Assembly: GCA_023386155.1 (NCBI GenBank)
Contig: JAEWKH010000025.1
Span: forward strand, 40,994-104,993
Source: Pseudomonadota bacterium
GTDB taxonomy: Bacteria > Pseudomonadota > Alphaproteobacteria > Rhizobiales > Beijerinckiaceae
Direction of reading: 5' to 3'
Length of the DNA stretch: 64,000 bases
Part shown: positions 1 through 9,199 of the stretch, one piece after another
Numbering within the stretch: position 1 is the stretch's first letter
Layout of the letters: each line of letters begins with the position of its first letter
The notes under the pieces: model-generated
Databases searched by the model: none
The model's input: only the letters and a program-made list of their open reading frames with translations
What the model was told of the DNA's origin: nothing
Translations under genes and position numbers: made by a program

Positions 1-1206
1 AACCATCCCTGGCTCACCGTCATCGGCATCGGCGAGGATGGGCGCGCGGGCCTCTCCCCGGCGGCTCAGGCCGCGCTCGACCGGGCCGAGTTCGTCATCG
101 GCGGCGCCCGCCATCTCGCCCTTGCCGCCCCTCTTGCCGCAGAGACACTGACGTGGCCGAGCCCCTTTGCGGATGGCTACTCGCTGATCCTCGCCCGCCG
201 GGGCCGGCCGACCTGCGTCCTCGCGACCGGAGACCCGTTCCATTACGGCATCGGGGCGGAACTGGCACGCCGCGTCCCGGCTGAGGAAATGACCTGCTTT
301 CCGCAGGCATCCGCCTTCAGCCTTGCGGCTTCGCGCCTCGGCTGGTCGCTCTCGGATTGCGACTGCGTGAGCCTGCACGGCCGCGCGCTGGAGCGGATCG
401 TTCCCTATCTTCAACCGGGCGCCCGCATCCTCGCCCTGTCATGGGACGGATCGACGCCGGGCAGGCTCGCCGACCTCCTGAAGGCACGCGGCTTCGATGC
501 TTCGACGATCACCGTGTGCGAGGCCATGGGCGGCCCGCGCGAGCGCATCCGCCACGCCGTCGCTGCCGACTTCGCCGTCACCGGGATCGACGCGCTCAAC
601 ACGGTCGCCATCGAGGTCGTGGCAGCGAAGGATGCGCGCATCGTCACCCTCGCGCCGGGCCTGCCCGATGCGTTTTTCGAGAACGACGGCCAGCTCACGA
701 AGGCGGAGATCCGCGCCCTGACCCTCGCGGCCCTCGCACCCCGGGCCGGCGAAGTGTTGTGGGACATCGGCCTGGGCGCGGGCTCCATCGGAATCGAATG
801 GTGCCTGCGCCATCCGCGCAACCGCTGCATCGGGATCGAGGAGCGTCCCGACCGCGCCGAGCGCGCACGCCGCAATGCGCTCGACCTCGGCGCGACCGCG
901 CTCGACATCCGCATCGGGCGCGCGCCGGAAGCATTGGCCGGCCTTCCCGCGCCGGATGCCGTCTTCATCGGCGGTGGAGCGTCGGAACCCGGCGTGTTCA
1001 ATGCTGCCTGGGCTGCGCTGAAATCCGGCGGGCGTCTCGTCGTCAATGCCGTCACGCTGGAAACCGAAACCCTGCTCGGCGCGCTTTACGCGGAGCATGG
1101 CGGCATGCTCCGGCGCCTCGCGGTCTCGCGCCTCGAACCCGTCGGCGGCATGCACGGCTGGCGCGCCGCCATGCCGGTCACGCAATGGGTGGTGACGAAG
1201 CCATGA
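1..1206 (+). CDS. cobL: Precorrin-6Y C5,15-methyltransferase (decarboxylating), 5' end cut by window
   Basis: The reading frame is open from the first base, so the start codon lies outside the window; 401 residues are visible. CobL is a two-domain enzyme of corrin synthesis that uses SAM to methylate C5 and C15 and decarboxylates the C12 acetate. The N-terminal CbiE-type tetrapyrrole methylase half opens with VIGIGEDG. The C-terminal CbiT-type half carries the SAM loop DIGLGAGSIGIE near visible residue 255. The stop overlaps the next start (ATGA), which implies translational coupling with cobE. Family assignment is firm; only the first few residues are missing. Confidence 0.95.
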   Translation, partial: NHPWLTVIGIGEDGRAGLSPAAQAALDRAEFVIGGARHLALAAPLAAETLTWPSPFADGYSLILARRGRPTCVLATGDPFHYGIGAELARRVPAEEMTCFPQASAFSLAASRLGWSLSDCDCVSLHGRALERIVPYLQPGARILALSWDGSTPGRLADLLKARGFDASTITVCEAMGGPRERIRHAVAADFAVTGIDALNTVAIEVVAAKDARIVTLAPGLPDAFFENDGQLTKAEIRALTLAALAPRAGEVLWDIGLGAGSIGIEWCLRHPRNRCIGIEERPDRAERARRNALDLGATALDIRIGRAPEALAGLPAPDAVFIGGGASEPGVFNAAWAALKSGGRLVVNAVTLETETLLGALYAEHGGMLRRLAVSRLEPVGGMHGWRAAMPVTQWVVTKP

Positions 1207-1589
1207 TCGTGGCGGGTGTCGGATTCAGGCGAAGCGTTCCCGCCGATGAGATCGTGGCTCTCGTGGAGGAGGCTCTCGAACGTGCTGCGCTCACGCGCGG
1301 TGCGTTGCGAAAGCTCGCGACGATAGCCTCTCTCGCGGCGCTTCCTGCTTTTGTCGAAGCCGCCCGCCGACTTTCGGTTGACGCGATAGCCGTCGAGGAG
1401 CATGCCCTGTCGGCCGCGGCACCGCGAGTCCGCACGCACTCGGCCCGTTCCCTCGCGGCGCATGGGGTCGGATCGGTTGCGGAAGCGGCGGCGCTCGCAG
1501 CCGCCGGGCCTCAGGCCGAACTCATCCTCGAACGCATCGCGTCACCTTCCGCGACCTGCGCCCTCGCGCTCCTGGAGATTGCCCCATGA
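1203..1589 (+). CDS. cobE: CobE, cobalamin biosynthesis protein (CbiG C-terminal-like)
   Basis: This is a 128-residue protein starting MIVAGVGFRRSVPADEIVALV. It matches the stand-alone CobE family, which corresponds to the C-terminal domain of anaerobic-pathway CbiG. CobE is required for aerobic cobalamin synthesis, but its exact chemical role is less settled than that of its neighbours. The ATG overlaps the cobL stop, and its own TGA overlaps the cobM ATG, so all three are probably translated from one message. The short length is normal for CobE and is not a truncation. Confidence 0.88.
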   Translation: MIVAGVGFRRSVPADEIVALVEEALERAALTRGALRKLATIASLAALPAFVEAARRLSVDAIAVEEHALSAAAPRVRTHSARSLAAHGVGSVAEAAALAAAGPQAELILERIASPSATCALALLEIAP

Positions 1590-2359
1590 CCGTTCACTTC
1601 ATCGGAGCGGGGCCCGGCGCCGCCGATCTCATCACCGTGCGCGGTCGCTCGCTGGTCGAACGCTGTCCCGTCTGCCTCTATGCGGGGTCCATCGTGCCGC
1701 CGGAGATCCTCTCCTGGTGCCCGCCCGGTGCGCGGCTCGTCGACACCGCTCCCCTCGACCTCGATGCCATCACGGCCGAGTACGTAAAGGCTCATGAGAG
1801 GAACGAGGACGTGGCGCGGCTCCATTCCGGCGACCTCTCGATCTGGAGCGCCATGGGCGAGCAGCTGCGGCACCTCGACGCTCTCGGCATTCCCTACACG
1901 ATCACGCCCGGCGTTCCCGCCTTCGCGGCGGCGGCCGCCGCCCTGGGCCGCGAGCTGACGGTGCCGGAGGTCGGGCAATCGGTGATCCTCACCCGCACCT
2001 CGGGCCGTGCCTCCGCCATGCCCGAGACGGAGCGGCTTGCCACCTTCGCCCAGACGAAGGCGACGCTCGCCATTCACCTGTCGATCCACGTGATCGAGCA
2101 GGTGGTCGAGGATCTGCTGCCGTCCTACGGGGCCGATTGTCCCGCGGCAGTGGTCTGGCGTGCGTCGTGGCCCGATGAACGGGTGATCAAGGGCACCTTG
2201 GGAACGATTGCCGCCATGGTCCGGGCCGAGAAGCTGGAACGCACGGCACTGATCCTGGTCGGATGGACGCTTGCGGCAAAGGACTTCCGCGACAGCGCAC
2301 TCTACTCGACGGATTACGACCGGCGTTTCCGTCCCAGCGCCCGCGGTGACAGCCAATGA
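1586..2359 (+). CDS. cobM: Precorrin-4 C11-methyltransferase
   Basis: This 257-residue SAM-dependent methyltransferase adds the C11 methyl group in corrin-ring synthesis. The N-terminus VHFIGAGPGAADLITVRG is the tetrapyrrole methylase glycine-rich motif, followed by a YAGS segment and a GDLS segment typical of CobM/CbiF. Length is normal for the family. It overlaps cobE by four bases and ends 11 bp before the stop of cbiD, which converges from the opposite strand. Confidence 0.95.
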   Translation: MTVHFIGAGPGAADLITVRGRSLVERCPVCLYAGSIVPPEILSWCPPGARLVDTAPLDLDAITAEYVKAHERNEDVARLHSGDLSIWSAMGEQLRHLDALGIPYTITPGVPAFAAAAAALGRELTVPEVGQSVILTRTSGRASAMPETERLATFAQTKATLAIHLSIHVIEQVVEDLLPSYGADCPAAVVWRASWPDERVIKGTLGTIAAMVRAEKLERTALILVGWTLAAKDFRDSALYSTDYDRRFRPSARGDSQ

Positions 2360-2370
2360 GACTTGCGGGC

Positions 2371-3474
2371 TCAGGCGACCGGATGGAGCGGCACGCGGCC
2401 GACGAGCTGCCCTTTGCGGTCGAACACCGCGATCTCGAGAGCGATCTCGGCTCCGCGCAGGGCCTTGGCGGCCGTGCGCCAGGCATGTTGCGCCACCACG
2501 TCGCCCAGCGGAAGATCGAGGCCTTTTGCGGTCTCCAGCACTTCGAGCGCCGTATTGGCGCTGCGCGCAGCCTTCACGGTGTCGGGCTCCGCGCCCGCTT
2601 CGGCAAGGCGCTCCGCCAGCCAGGCGAGATCGACCGCGCCGGAGCGCGAATGGAGATCGAGCAACCCCTGTCCGAGCTTCGTCATCTTGGCGAAGCCGCC
2701 CGCGATCGTGACCCGCGGGACCGGGTTGCGGCGCAGGTATTTCAGCATGCCGCCGGCAAAATCGCCCATGTCGATGAGGGCATGGTCGGGCAGATCGTGC
2801 AGGACCTGGACGGCCTTCTCGGAGGTGGAGCCGGTCGCTCCCGCCACATGGTCGAGACCGCCGGCGCGGGCCACGTCGATGCCCCGGTAGATGCTGTGGA
2901 TCCAGGCCGCGCAGGAATAGGGAACGACCACGCCCGTCGTGCCGAGGACCGACAATCCGCCCAGGATGCCGAGGCGCGGATTGAGGGTCTTCTGCGCAAT
3001 CGCCTCGCCCCCCGGAATCGCGATCTCGACCTCGATATCCTCAGGACCGCCGATGCTGCGGGCCGCCTCCTCCAGGTTGTCGCGGATCATCTGGCGCGGG
3101 ACGGGATTGATGGCGGGCTCGCCCGGCGGCAGCGGCAGGCCGGCACGGGTGACTGTGCCGACGCCCTCGCCCGCGCGGAAGGTGACGCCCGAGCCCGGCG
3201 GCCCGGCGCGCACGGTCGCGATCACCAGGGCGCCATGCGTCACGTCCGGATCGTCGCCCGCGTCCTTGACGATGCCGGCGCGCGCGCCGCCTTCGCAAAG
3301 GTCGCTCATGGCAAGGGTGAAGGCCGGCCGCGCCCCGCCCGGAAGCGCGATCTCCACCGGCTCGGGAAACTCCCCTGTCCGCCAGCCCAGATAGGCCGCC
3401 TTGGCCGCCGCCGTCGCGCAGGCGCCCGTGGTCCAGCCACGGCGCAACGTTCCAGCGGGTTTACTCTCGTCCAT
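2371..3474 (-). CDS. cbiD: Cobalt-precorrin-5B C1-methyltransferase
   Basis: This 367-residue protein shows the CbiD hallmark LRRGWTTGACATAAAKAA near the N-terminus. CbiD methylates C1 with loss of the two-carbon fragment in the cobalt-first pathway; in the classical aerobic pathway CobF does the equivalent step. It is the only gene of this cluster on the minus strand, set between cobM and cobA, with 71 bp separating it from the divergent cobA start. I saw no cobalamin riboswitch in that short gap. No cobF is visible, so cbiD probably covers this step. Confidence 0.94.
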   Translation of the reverse strand: MDESKPAGTLRRGWTTGACATAAAKAAYLGWRTGEFPEPVEIALPGGARPAFTLAMSDLCEGGARAGIVKDAGDDPDVTHGALVIATVRAGPPGSGVTFRAGEGVGTVTRAGLPLPPGEPAINPVPRQMIRDNLEEAARSIGGPEDIEVEIAIPGGEAIAQKTLNPRLGILGGLSVLGTTGVVVPYSCAAWIHSIYRGIDVARAGGLDHVAGATGSTSEKAVQVLHDLPDHALIDMGDFAGGMLKYLRRNPVPRVTIAGGFAKMTKLGQGLLDLHSRSGAVDLAWLAERLAEAGAEPDTVKAARSANTALEVLETAKGLDLPLGDVVAQHAWRTAAKALRGAEIALEIAVFDRKGQLVGRVPLHPVA

Positions 3475-3545
3475 ATGCCCTCTTACATCGTCGCCATGAA
3501 TTCCAACAGCCCGACCGCAGCAGCCCGCCCTGCCCGGAGGCCCGC

Positions 3546-4340
3546 ATGACCTCCCTGTCCCGCCTCTCGCCGCCCTTTGCCCCCGGCACGGTCTGGCTCG
3601 TCGGCGCCGGTCCGGGCGATCCCGGCCTGCTCACGATCCATGCCCTGAACGCCCTCGCGACGGCGGATGTCATCGTCTACGACGCCCTCGTGGATCCGGC
3701 CGTCCTCTCCTTCGCCCGTGAGGGAGCCGTCCTCGAATTCGCCGGCAAGCGCGGGGGCAAGCCCTCCGCCGTTCAACGGGACATCTGCGAGCGGCTGGTC
3801 CAGCTCGCCCGCGAGGGCAAGCGGGTGCTCCGGCTCAAGGGCGGCGATCCCTTCATCTTCGGCCGCGGCGGCGAGGAAGCGCTGGCGCTTTCGGATGCCG
3901 GCATTCCGTTCCGCATCATCCCCGGCGTGTCGAGCGGCCTTGCCTCGCTCGCGATCCATGGCGTTCCGGCAACCATGCGCAAGACCAACCATGCGGTCAT
4001 CCTCGCCACCGGCCATGCGGCGCCGGACTCGGAGATCGAGTGGGCGTCGCTCGCCCGCACCGGCGCCCCCATCGTGCTCTACATGGCGGTGTCGAACCTG
4101 CCCTCCATCGTGCAGGGTCTTCTTGACGGCGGGCTCGCGGGCGACACGCCGGCGCTGGCCGTGCATGGGGCAACGACCGCCAAGGAAAGCGTCGTGGAGG
4201 GAACCCTCGAAACCCTGCCCAGGCTCGCGGAGGACGGCCTCATCCGCTCGCCTGCCATCGTCGCCATCGGGGCGATCGCCGCCTTCCGCTCGGCCATCGC
4301 CAATCATCTGCTCGAGTTCGGCAGCGAGGCCGCCCAGTGA
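3546..4340 (+). CDS. cobA: Uroporphyrinogen-III C-methyltransferase
   Basis: This 264-residue enzyme makes precorrin-2 from uroporphyrinogen III by two SAM-dependent methylations at C2 and C7, the branch point from haem to corrinoids. Family motifs are VWLVGAGPGDPGLLT at the N-terminus, VYDALVDPAVL, and RLKGGDPFIFGRGGEE near residue 100. It is the single-domain CobA type, lacking the CysG oxidase/ferrochelatase domain. It starts 71 bp from divergent cbiD and its stop overlaps the cobB start (GTGA). Confidence 0.95.
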   Translation: MTSLSRLSPPFAPGTVWLVGAGPGDPGLLTIHALNALATADVIVYDALVDPAVLSFAREGAVLEFAGKRGGKPSAVQRDICERLVQLAREGKRVLRLKGGDPFIFGRGGEEALALSDAGIPFRIIPGVSSGLASLAIHGVPATMRKTNHAVILATGHAAPDSEIEWASLARTGAPIVLYMAVSNLPSIVQGLLDGGLAGDTPALAVHGATTAKESVVEGTLETLPRLAEDGLIRSPAIVAIGAIAAFRSAIANHLLEFGSEAAQ

Positions 4341-5659
4341 GCCTGGGGTCCGGACTTCTCATCGCCGCACCGCGCTCCGGCTCCGGCAAGACGACCGTCG
4401 TGCTCGGGCTCCAGCGGGCGCTCGCCCGCCGGGGCTTGCGCGTGCGCGGCCTGAAATGCGGGCCGGATTACATCGATCCCGCCTTCCACGCCGCCGCGAC
4501 CGGGGCGCCGAGCTTCAACCTCGACAGCTTCGCCATGGGCACGCCGCTTCTGGAGGCGCTTGCATCCGAAGCCGCCCGCGATGCCGATCTTGTGATTGCG
4601 GAAGGCTCGATGGGCCTCTTCGACGGCATTCGCCAGGAGGTCGGCCGCACCGGCGCCAGCGCCGACATCGCGGCCCTGTTCGGCTGGCCGGTGATCCTCG
4701 TCCTCGACGTGTCGGGCCATGCGCAATCGGCGGCCGCCGTCGCGCTCGGCTGCGCCCGCTTCGACCCGCGGATCGAGGTGGCCGGCGTAGTGCTGAACAA
4801 GGTCGCGAGCGAACGGCACCGCAGGCTGGTCGAGGACGGCATCGCGCGGGTCGGGCTGCCGGTTCTCGGAGCCGTGATGCGCAACCCCGAACTGACACTG
4901 CCCGAGCGTCATCTCGGTCTCGTCCAGGCCCGGGAGACCGACGAGCTCGACCGGCGCCTCGAACATCTTGCCGATGCGGTGGAAGGCGCGATCGACATCG
5001 ACCGGCTCATCGCCCTCGCCCACCCGACGCGGATTCGTTCCTCCGGCGATGCACCGCCGCTGCCCCCGCCGGGTCAGCGCATCGCCCTCGCCTCGGACCA
5101 GGCCTTCTCCTTCGTCTATCCGCATGTTCTTTCGGGCTGGCGTGCGGCGGGAGCCGAGATCGTGACCTTCTCTCCCCTCGCCGACGAGCCCCCGCCGGCG
5201 GATTGCGACGTCTGCTGGCTGCCGGGGGGATATCCCGAGCTCCATGCCGGGCGCATCGCCGGAGCGGAGCGCTTTATCGATGGACTGCGCCGGTTTGCCG
5301 AGGGCAGGCCTGTCCACGGCGAGTGCGGCGGCTACATGGTGCTGGGCCGCTCCCTCGAGGATGGCGCCGGCCAGAAGCACCCCATGGCCGGGCTCCTGCC
5401 GGTCGAGACAAGCTATGCCAAGCGCAAGATGCATCTCGGCTACCGGGTGGCGCATCTGCTGGAAGGGGGGATCATGGGGCCGGTCGGACAGCGCCTCGTC
5501 GGCCACGAGTTCCACTACGCCTCCGTCACGCAGAGCGACCCGTCGCGGGAGGCTGCCTTCGCGACGATCATGGATGGGGAAGGCAACGACCTGGGCATTG
5601 CCGGGCATCGCAGGGGATTGGTGACGGGGAGCTTTTTCCACGCCATCGCTCGGGGATGA
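4337..5659 (+). CDS. cobB: Cobyrinic acid a,c-diamide synthase
   Basis: This 440-residue enzyme performs glutamine- and ATP-dependent amidation of the a and c carboxylates of the corrin ring. The N-terminal P-loop-like GSGKTT sits within LIAAPRSGSGKTTVVLGLQ, followed by LKCGPDYIDPAFH. The C-terminal class I glutaminase domain shows GECGGYMVLG with the nucleophile cysteine, and a late HEFHYAS segment with the histidine. It starts with GTG overlapping the cobA stop and is the last gene of this cluster in the window. Confidence 0.94.
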   Translation: MSLGSGLLIAAPRSGSGKTTVVLGLQRALARRGLRVRGLKCGPDYIDPAFHAAATGAPSFNLDSFAMGTPLLEALASEAARDADLVIAEGSMGLFDGIRQEVGRTGASADIAALFGWPVILVLDVSGHAQSAAAVALGCARFDPRIEVAGVVLNKVASERHRRLVEDGIARVGLPVLGAVMRNPELTLPERHLGLVQARETDELDRRLEHLADAVEGAIDIDRLIALAHPTRIRSSGDAPPLPPPGQRIALASDQAFSFVYPHVLSGWRAAGAEIVTFSPLADEPPPADCDVCWLPGGYPELHAGRIAGAERFIDGLRRFAEGRPVHGECGGYMVLGRSLEDGAGQKHPMAGLLPVETSYAKRKMHLGYRVAHLLEGGIMGPVGQRLVGHEFHYASVTQSDPSREAAFATIMDGEGNDLGIAGHRRGLVTGSFFHAIARG

Positions 5660-5969
5660 GGATCCATCCCGTCTCCTGATCCGCGTTCATCCCGGCAAGC
5701 GCAGCCCAGCCGCTATCCCATGTTAATGCGCCCGCAACCTGCTCGCGATCCGCTGGGATTCCTCGCGGATCGAGGGACGGCATCACGCCGCAGGACCGGG
5801 ACGACACGGCCGAATGCCATCCTTTCGCCCCAGCCCTGATTCTTGATCCGGTTCGAAGACTGGAAGGGTAAGGAAACATCCAGACCTGATGGCCGGCTGG
5901 GCAACCATACCGATCGCCCCCGATCCGCCAAGCTCCGGTTCATCGCATCCCAGGGTGTTGGAGGCGCTG
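5660..5969. other. Intergenic stretch, nothing recognised
   Basis: These 310 bases separate cobB from the next small gene. I see no gene, strong hairpin or clear promoter consensus. An overlapping frame could extend the downstream protein to an ATG at 5889, but the added residues are proline/serine-rich and unlike a normal N-terminus. Confidence 0.5.
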
Positions 5970-6173
5970 ATGAAAGAGACATTCCACATCGGACAGCTCG
6001 TCCGCATCACCAGGCTGTCCTCGGGCTACGCGGATCACCGCACCTACTGCATCGTCTGCCTTCTGTCGGACGAAGACGAGGCTCCCGTCTACCGGGTCAA
6101 GAATACGGTCGGCATCGAACATCTCGTCAAAGCCGACGAGATCGAACCGGCAGCCCTCACGGCCATACCGTAA
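5970..6173 (+). CDS. Small conserved-looking protein, 67 aa, function unknown
   Basis: The protein begins MKETFHIGQLVRITRLSSGY and contains VYRVKNTVGIEHLVKADEIEP near its end. The pattern FxxGQxVR...YRVK...E..V...E resembles short SH3-like proteins common in rhizobia and methylobacteria; this is recalled, not searched. The ATG at 5970 is preferred over the in-frame ATG at 5889 because the upstream extension is low in complexity. There is no signal peptide or membrane segment. It stands alone between the cobalamin cluster and the ligase/ABC cluster. Confidence 0.65.
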   Translation: MKETFHIGQLVRITRLSSGYADHRTYCIVCLLSDEDEAPVYRVKNTVGIEHLVKADEIEPAALTAIP

Positions 6174-6422
6174 ACCTCCGCGCCTCGATTCCGGACAGGC
6201 TTTTCCGGTCGCCGCCGATGCCGGATCCGTATTAGCCCATGGTAGCGGTGGCAGGCACCTTGCCGTCCCCTGGCGGGCACGACAGAATACCCCCCAACAA
6301 AGCCCGAACGGGCACGCCGGCATCAACCGGCGGACGCATGGGGAGCTATCCCCATGCACCAGAGGAAGCGAAGCCATACCACGCGTTTTCAAGGCGCGCG
6401 GCTGCCAGGGAGGTTGACGTCG

Positions 6423-8402
6423 TTGACGACGGCTGCGGATGCGCGCGCGGATACATTCCCGAAACTGCTGGCGCGTAATGCGCGTCTGCGCCCGAACCGC
6501 ACCGCGTTTCGGCACAAGGATCTCGGGATCTGGCAATCCTGGACCTGGAGCGAGGTCCACGACATCGTCCGGGCCTATGCCTGCGGCCTGCAATCCCTCG
6601 GCCTGAAGCGTGGCGGCAAGATCGCCATCATCGGCTACAACCGCCCCTATCTCTACTGGACCATCTGCGCGGCCCAATGGCTCGGCGCGATCCCGATCCC
6701 GGTCTATGCGGATTCCGTCGCCGATGAGATGGCCTATGTCCTCGCCCATGCCGAGGTGACCCACGCGGCCGTGCAGAACCAGGAGCAGGTCGACAAGATC
6801 CTCTCCGTCTCCGACCAGCTGCCGCAGCTCGGGCATGTGCTTTACGACGAGCAGAAGGGCCTGCGGGACTACGACCACAGTCGGCTTCATTCGATCGAGT
6901 CCGTCGTGGAGGAAGGCCGGGCGCGGCTCGCCAACGAGCAGGAGGCTGCCGCCATCGACCTCGCCCTGCAGGAAGGCAAGGGCAGCGACCTCGCCATCAT
7001 TCTCTACACCTCCGGCACTACCGGGCGGCCGAAGGGCGTGATGCTCACCTCCGATGCGGTGATCGCGGCCGCCGAGATCGGCTGCGACTTCGACAAGCTC
7101 GACGAGACGGACGAGATCATCGCCTACCTTCCCATCGCCTGGGTCGGCGACCACATCTTCTCCTATGCGCAGGCGATCCTGTCGGGGCTGTGCGTCAATT
7201 GTCCCGAAAGCCCCGAGACCGTCGCGGAAGACCGGCGCGAGATCGGCGCCACTTACGTGTTCGCGCCGCCGCGCGTCTTCGAGAGCATGCTGACGCTGAC
7301 CATGGTCCGCATCGAGGATGCCGGTGCGCTGAAGCGCCGCATGTTCCACTTCTTCATCGACCACGCTGCCAAGGTGGGCGAGAGGATCCTGAACAGGGAG
7401 CCGGGCGTGGGCGCCTGGGACCGCCTGCTCTGGAACATCGGCAACGTGCTCGTCTACGCGCCACTTCGCAACCGCTTCGGCATGACCCGCGTGAAGGTCG
7501 GCTACACGGCGGGCGAGGCCATCGGGCCGGAAATCTTCCGCTTCTATCGCTCCATCGGGGTGAACCTGAAGCAGCTCTACGGACAGACGGAGGCATCCGT
7601 CTACATCACCATGCAGCCCAACGGCGAGATCCGCGCCGACACGGTGGGCCGCCCTGCCCCGCAGGTAGAGATCCGCATCGCCGACAACGGTGAGGTTCTC
7701 TACCGCTCGCCCGGCGTGTTCGTGGGCTACTACAAGGACGACGAGAAGACCGCGGAGACCAAGACGCCGGACGGGTTCGTCCACTCGGGCGATGCCGGCT
7801 TCTTCGACCAGAACGGCCACTTGAAGATCATCGACCGGGCGAAGGATGTCGGAAAACTGCGCGACGGCGCGCTCTTCCCGCCGAAATACGTCGAGAACAA
7901 GCTGAAATTCTATCCCAACATCAAGGAAGCGGTCTGCTTCGGCGACGGGCGCGACCATGTCGCCGCCTTCATCAACATCGACCTCGTGGCCGTGAGCAAC
8001 TGGGCCGAGCGGAACGGCGTCACCTATGCCTCCTATCAGGAACTCGCGAGCCATCCGCTCGTCTATGACATGATCGAAAAGCACGTGGACGAGGTGAACC
8101 GGTCGCTCGCCGGCGAGCCGCGCATGGGCGGCGCCCAGATCAAGCGCTTCCTGATCCTGCACAAGGAGCTCGACGCGGATGACGGCGAACTCACCCGCAC
8201 CCAAAAGGTGCGCCGCGGCTTCATCGCCGAGCGTTACGCTCCGCTCATCGATGCCCTTTACGACGGTTCGTCCGAGGCCGACATCTCGACGGAGGTCACC
8301 TTCGAGGATGGGCGCAAGGGCGTGATCTCCGCCAGGGTCAAGATCAGGGACATGACGCCCTATCCGTCGAAAGAGGCGGGCATTCTGGAGGCGGCGGAAT
8401 GA
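6423..8402 (+). CDS. Long-chain-type acyl-CoA synthetase (AMP-forming)
   Basis: This protein of about 659 residues is in the ANL adenylating family and joins a carboxylic acid to CoA through an acyl-AMP. The AMP-binding motif YTSGTTGRPKGVML lies near residues 194-207, YGQTEASVY near 385, and the hinge IDRAKDV is followed by LRDGALFPPKYVENKLKF. I chose the TTG at 6423 because AGGGAGG (6407-6413) lies 9 bases upstream; an in-frame ATG at 6354 would add a basic, unlikely leader. The stop overlaps the livG start. The actual substrate is unknown; the linkage to an ABC importer suggests it activates the imported acid. Confidence 0.9.
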   Translation: MTTAADARADTFPKLLARNARLRPNRTAFRHKDLGIWQSWTWSEVHDIVRAYACGLQSLGLKRGGKIAIIGYNRPYLYWTICAAQWLGAIPIPVYADSVADEMAYVLAHAEVTHAAVQNQEQVDKILSVSDQLPQLGHVLYDEQKGLRDYDHSRLHSIESVVEEGRARLANEQEAAAIDLALQEGKGSDLAIILYTSGTTGRPKGVMLTSDAVIAAAEIGCDFDKLDETDEIIAYLPIAWVGDHIFSYAQAILSGLCVNCPESPETVAEDRREIGATYVFAPPRVFESMLTLTMVRIEDAGALKRRMFHFFIDHAAKVGERILNREPGVGAWDRLLWNIGNVLVYAPLRNRFGMTRVKVGYTAGEAIGPEIFRFYRSIGVNLKQLYGQTEASVYITMQPNGEIRADTVGRPAPQVEIRIADNGEVLYRSPGVFVGYYKDDEKTAETKTPDGFVHSGDAGFFDQNGHLKIIDRAKDVGKLRDGALFPPKYVENKLKFYPNIKEAVCFGDGRDHVAAFINIDLVAVSNWAERNGVTYASYQELASHPLVYDMIEKHVDEVNRSLAGEPRMGGAQIKRFLILHKELDADDGELTRTQKVRRGFIAERYAPLIDALYDGSSEADISTEVTFEDGRKGVISARVKIRDMTPYPSKEAGILEAAE

Positions 8403-9199
8403 GAGCGCCCGACAATCCCGTGCTCGCCAAGGGCGACGTTCTGCTCGCGGTCGAGAACGTGTCGCTGGGCTTCGGCGGCGTTAAGGCGCTCACCGACGTG
8501 TCCTTCGACATCCGCAAGAGCGAGATCCGCGCCATCATCGGGCCGAACGGCGCGGGCAAGACCTCGATGCTCAACTGCATCAACGGCTTCTACTACCCGA
8601 CCGAGGGCCGGATCACCTTCAAGGGCGTCAGGCGCCCCAAGATGCGTCCCTATGAGGCCGCCCGTGGCGGCATCGCCCGCACCTTCCAGAACGTGGCTCT
8701 CTTCAAGAGCATGTCGACCCTCGACAACATCATGGCCGGCCGGTCGATCAGGATGCATTCGAACTTCTTCTGGCAGCTCTTCCGCCACGGGCCTGCCATG
8801 AAGGAGGAGGTCGAGCACCGCCGCTTCGTCGAGGAGATCATCGACTTCCTCGAGATCCAGCATATCCGAAAGACTCCCGTGGGGCGCCTGCCCTACGGCC
8901 TGCAGAAGCGGGTGGAACTCGGGCGTGCGCTCGCCATGGAGCCGGAGCTGCTGCTGCTCGACGAGCCGATGGCGGGCATGAACCTCGAGGAGAAGGAGGA
9001 CATGTCCCGCTTCATCCTGGAGGTGAACCAGCAATACGGCACCACCATCGCCCTCATCGAGCACGACATGGGCGTGGTGATGGACCTCTCGGACCGGGTC
9101 GTGGTGCTGGAATACGGCCGCAAGATCGCGGACGGCACGCCGGCCGAGGTCAAGGGCGACCAGCGCGTGATCGATGCCTATCTCGGCGTGGCGCATTGA
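8399..9199 (+). CDS. livG: Branched-chain-type ABC transporter ATP-binding protein (LivG family)
   Basis: This 266-residue cytoplasmic ATPase has Walker A GPNGAGKTSMLN, Q-loop region RTFQNVALF, and Walker B LLLLDEPMAGMN, followed by an H-loop in ALIEHDMGVVM. The signature region reads LPYGLQKRVELGRALA in place of LSGGQ, a variation often seen in LivG relatives beside acyl-CoA ligases. ATG overlaps the ligase stop (ATGA), and its own stop overlaps the livH start. Together with livF it would power the importer encoded here. Confidence 0.92.
   Translation: MRAPDNPVLAKGDVLLAVENVSLGFGGVKALTDVSFDIRKSEIRAIIGPNGAGKTSMLNCINGFYYPTEGRITFKGVRRPKMRPYEAARGGIARTFQNVALFKSMSTLDNIMAGRSIRMHSNFFWQLFRHGPAMKEEVEHRRFVEEIIDFLEIQHIRKTPVGRLPYGLQKRVELGRALAMEPELLLLDEPMAGMNLEEKEDMSRFILEVNQQYGTTIALIEHDMGVVMDLSDRVVVLEYGRKIADGTPAEVKGDQRVIDAYLGVAH

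Noticed and set aside
3475..3545. Possible cobalamin riboswitch before cbiD or cobA
   Set aside because: The gap is only 71 bases, too short for the full riboswitch, and I see no B12-box-like sequence.
3483..4307. Long open frame on the minus strand opposite cobA
   Set aside because: It is a shadow of the cobA gene in GC-rich DNA. Its residues are dominated by Gly, Arg, Asp and Glu, with no motif, and cobA has clear family motifs.
5940..8204. Minus-strand open frame of about 750 codons opposite the acyl-CoA synthetase
   Set aside because: GC-rich third-position bias keeps the antisense frame open. Composition is unnatural and it contains no recognisable domain, whereas the plus strand encodes a full ANL enzyme.
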